Below, piece by piece: positions 61,804 through 64,000 of a DNA stretch of 64,000 nucleotides. Every line of letters starts with the position of its first letter. The first letter of the stretch is position 1. A program made the position numbers and the translations under genes. Source of the DNA: an uncultured Chitinophagaceae bacterium (GTDB taxonomy: Bacteria > Bacteroidota > Bacteroidia > Chitinophagales > Chitinophagaceae); the NCBI GenBank assembly GCA_937907395.1, contig CALCII010000011.1:186001-250000 (forward strand), written 5' to 3'. The notes under the pieces were generated by a model, which saw only the letters and a list, made by a program, of their open reading frames with translations, had not been told where the DNA came from and searched no databases.

Positions 61804-62235
61804 TCAGAGGAATAATTTTTCTTCGTGGTAATAGGTTTTCTTGTTAACAGTCCAGCTTAATTTAAGGGTGTGTAATCCCTTGTTGTTTGCCGGAAGGTTC
61901 ATGGTGTAGTTGCCACCGTCTGCAGAAAAAGGTTGTTTAATATCCTTAGATGCGTCGGCGGGATAGTACAGCAAGGCTTCACCCTGTATTGATTGTCCGG
62001 CGAAGTCTTTTGGAAAAACAATTTTTAACTGATTGTTTTCTACAGCAACAGATAAAGGTTCCGACAATTCACCGGTGCGTACATTGGCATCAATGCGGTC
62101 CTGGTACTTTAATTCTGCTTCGTAGTAATCCTTTTCAACGAGATCAAAGTGTTCGTTGTTGGCTTTATATACGAGGAATAAAATTCCGGCAACAAAGGCT
62201 AAATAGACAAATAAAATTTTGTATCCCCAATTCAT
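61804..62235 (-). CDS. ccoH: FixH/CcoH family protein
   Basis: 143 residues. One N-terminal membrane helix (GYKILFVYLAFVAGILFLVY) and a periplasmic beta domain (FAGQSIQGEALLYYPADASKDIKQ) of the FixH type. FixH/CcoH is needed for assembly or stability of cbb3 oxidase in many bacteria. It lies between ccoG and the SafE-like gene in the same operon. The symbol is based on family and context. Confidence 0.88.
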   Translation of the reverse strand: MNWGYKILFVYLAFVAGILFLVYKANNEHFDLVEKDYYEAELKYQDRIDANVRTGELSEPLSVAVENNQLKIVFPKDFAGQSIQGEALLYYPADASKDIKQPFSADGGNYTMNLPANNKGLHTLKLSWTVNKKTYYHEEKLFL

Positions 62236-62251
62236 AAAAAATGTTTTTTAT

Positions 62252-63667
62252 TTACATGGATGGTGCAAGAAAGGTGGCTTTACAGGTTTTAATCAGTTTT
62301 CCATCTTCATAAACTCCAATTTTAATGGGCGTTTTTCTACGGCTGATTTCAGATGGCTTGAGTTTTACAAAGAAGCTGGTTTGGAAATACGATTCTTTCG
62401 GAACTTTTATTTCCTGAATCATCTGTATTTCTCCTTTTATGTTTTCCAGTTTCAATACCAGTGGTACTTCTTTCCTTGTTTTGTTGGCCAGTTTCACATT
62501 GTACAGGTTGCTCACTCTGCCATCAGGAAGTAACTGGAAGGTTTGTCCCTGTGAGCGTAAAATACGGGCATCCACATCGTCTCTTGTTACCAGCAATGTT
62601 ACCAGTCCGCTGGCAAGCAGGGTTAACATAATGGAGTACAATACCATTCTCCAGGTAAATCTGGTCTTTTGCTTCAGTGCAATATTGTTTTCACTGGCAT
62701 AGCGAATGAGGCCTTTGGGCTTGCCAATGCTGTCCATGATATGATCACAGGCATCAATACAAGCAGTACAGTTTACACATTCTAATTGTGTACCATTACG
62801 AATGTCAATACCGGTTGGGCATACACGAACGCAGGCATTACAATCAATACAATCACCAGCGTTTGACACTTCTTCTTTTTTCTTTTTGCCACGGGGCTCG
62901 CCACGCACATAATCGTACGCAACAACAATTGAATTCTTATCGAGCAGCACACCTTGTAAACGGCCGTAGGGACAAACCACAATACAAGCCTGTTCACGGA
63001 ACCAGTAGTAAACAAAAAAGAATACAGTGGTAAAACCAATGAGAGAAATGAATGTGCCAAAGTTTTTATCGATTCCTTCTGTTACCATCTTCATCACTTC
63101 ATCCATACTGATGAGGTAGGCCAGGAAGAAATTAGCAATCACAAAAGCAATGAGGTAGAATGCTGCCATTTTTGTAATCCGTTTGCGGATTTTTTCTGCA
63201 TTCCATGGCATTGCTTTCAGTTGCATTTGTTTGTTGGCGTCTCCATCAATCAGGTATTCCACTTTACGGAATACCATTTCCATGAAGTTGGTTTGCGGAC
63301 AAACCCATCCGCAAAACAAACGGCCAAATGCAACGGTGAACAGAATGATAAATACAATAAAAGTGAGAAGGCCAATCGCAAAAATGAAAAAGTCCTGGGG
63401 CCAGAATATTTTACCAAAGATGATGAACTTCCGGTCCAGCACATTAAACATCAGTAATGGCTCCCCACCTACTTTAATAAAAGGAACAGCAAAAAACACA
63501 AGCAGGAACACCAAACTGGTAAGTGTACGCAGCGTATAATATTTGCCGGATGGTTTTTTAGGAAAAATAAATTTTCTGTGACCCTGTTTATCAATAGTGG
63601 CAACACTATCTCTGAAGGACTGATCCAGGCTGTATATCTTTTCCTCGGGCGTCATTTGTTCGTTCAT
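62252..63667 (-). CDS. ccoG: Cytochrome c oxidase accessory protein CcoG
   Basis: 471 residues. Four to six membrane segments (TLTSLVFLLVFFAVPFIKV, FFIFAIGLLTFIVFIILF, FYLIAFVIANFFLAYLI) surround a ferredoxin-type domain: CIDCNACVRVCPTGIDIRNG and CVNCTACIDACDHIMD, two CxxCxxCxxxCP/D clusters. A C-terminal Ig-like domain is present. CcoG reduces copper for insertion into cbb3 oxidase. Residue GWVCPQTNFM near 105 is typical. It begins 41 bases after ccoP on the same strand, so ccoP, ccoG, ccoH and the SafE-like gene form an operon. Confidence 0.95.
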   Translation of the reverse strand: MNEQMTPEEKIYSLDQSFRDSVATIDKQGHRKFIFPKKPSGKYYTLRTLTSLVFLLVFFAVPFIKVGGEPLLMFNVLDRKFIIFGKIFWPQDFFIFAIGLLTFIVFIILFTVAFGRLFCGWVCPQTNFMEMVFRKVEYLIDGDANKQMQLKAMPWNAEKIRKRITKMAAFYLIAFVIANFFLAYLISMDEVMKMVTEGIDKNFGTFISLIGFTTVFFFVYYWFREQACIVVCPYGRLQGVLLDKNSIVVAYDYVRGEPRGKKKKEEVSNAGDCIDCNACVRVCPTGIDIRNGTQLECVNCTACIDACDHIMDSIGKPKGLIRYASENNIALKQKTRFTWRMVLYSIMLTLLASGLVTLLVTRDDVDARILRSQGQTFQLLPDGRVSNLYNVKLANKTRKEVPLVLKLENIKGEIQMIQEIKVPKESYFQTSFFVKLKPSEISRRKTPIKIGVYEDGKLIKTCKATFLAPSM

Positions 63668-63708
63668 ATACTTACTATTAATAAACAGGGTTACAGATAA
63701 AAATTTTC

Positions 63709-64000
63709 TTATTTGGTTGCAGGAGCAGCAATGCTGTCCTTAGGTGCAGTGGCCGAAGTGTCTTTTGCCGGGCCGGCTTCACCTTCTTTATACAAATCTC
63801 CCTGGGGAGCTTTACCATTAGCAGGGTTGGTACCGTGTAATGATTTTACAAAACTGGCTAACTGCTGAATCTGTTTGGGAGAAAACTGCGATTGCCAGGA
63901 TTGCATGCCCTTATCAGGATATCCGTATTTGATTGTTTTGAATACATCTTTGATGTTACCACCATGTATCCAGTAATCATCTGTAAGATTAGGTCCCACA
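63709..64000 (-). CDS. ccoP: cbb3-type cytochrome c oxidase subunit III (CcoP), C-terminal part
   Basis: 97 codons of the C-terminus; the start and the haem-binding CxxCH lie beyond the right edge. Visible is GPNLTDDYWIHGG, the distinctive end-block of CcoP's last cytochrome c domain, then MQSWQSQFSPKQIQQLASFVKSLHG with the axial Met. The chain extends by about 35 polar residues (KAPQGDLYKEGEAGPAKD and further), longer than most CcoP tails. It is linked to ccoG. The membrane-bound c-type cytochrome passes electrons to the oxidase. Confidence 0.9.
   Translation of the reverse strand, partial: VGPNLTDDYWIHGGNIKDVFKTIKYGYPDKGMQSWQSQFSPKQIQQLASFVKSLHGTNPANGKAPQGDLYKEGEAGPAKDTSATAPKDSIAAPATK

Overview
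The window looks like a chromosome segment from a Bacteroidota bacterium, most likely family Chitinophagaceae; the family is an inference from protein style, since no rRNA is present. Support comes from promoter-like TAnnTTTG elements just upstream of many start codons, weak Shine-Dalgarno signals, a type IX secretion sorting tail on an M23 peptidase, a TonB-type outer-membrane beta-barrel protein, several lineage-typical DUF proteins (DUF5606, DUF4920, DUF4080), a GTP-type PEP carboxykinase and a cbb3 oxidase accessory cluster. No tRNA, rRNA, CRISPR array or intact transposase was seen.

Layout. 1-8.3 kb: a glycosyltransferase cut by the left edge, an inositol monophosphatase, a four-helix-bundle protein set among short oligomer repeats, thiL, an S41 lipoprotein protease, a nitrilase-family amidase, an LpxR-like protein, recX and a nucleosidase. 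8.3-21.1 kb: a long repeat-rich surface protein, a B12/radical SAM protein, a small beta-barrel, D-lactate dehydrogenase, a VOC protein, then a PDZ-hydrolase, an outer-membrane beta-barrel receptor, a 41-residue membrane protein and an AraC regulator. 21.3-26.9 kb: a secreted protein with two LCCL domains, an M23 peptidase, a REP-type transposase relic flanked by a duplicated gene junction, and a four-gene operon (GNAT, YjdI-like ferredoxin, YrdB-like and VanZ-like proteins).

27-31.7 kb is the most unusual part. It is an AT-rich accessory island of poorly known genes separated by long palindromic repeats with GTTAGC/GCTAAC tips. Gene and repeat are arranged as in integron gene cassettes: each unit's 5' end is complementary to the start of its own 3' palindrome. 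One cassette carries a phosphoribosyltransferase-NADAR fusion. No integrase lies in the window.

31.7-42.7 kb is a block of ordinary genes (BNR-repeat protein, YceI, S9 peptidase, DUF4920, recA, MerC, SCO1, Fur) bounded by two inverted copies of a dispersed repeat. 42.7-64 kb holds core metabolism and regulation: M3 peptidase, DUF5606, GH31, pckG, an acyltransferase, a Tet-type MFS pump, DinB, a WYL regulator, AraC regulators, DoxX, a short asparaginase, two-component regulators, Hsp20, and the cbb3 maturation genes ccoG, ccoH and a SafE-like protein, ending inside ccoP at the right edge.
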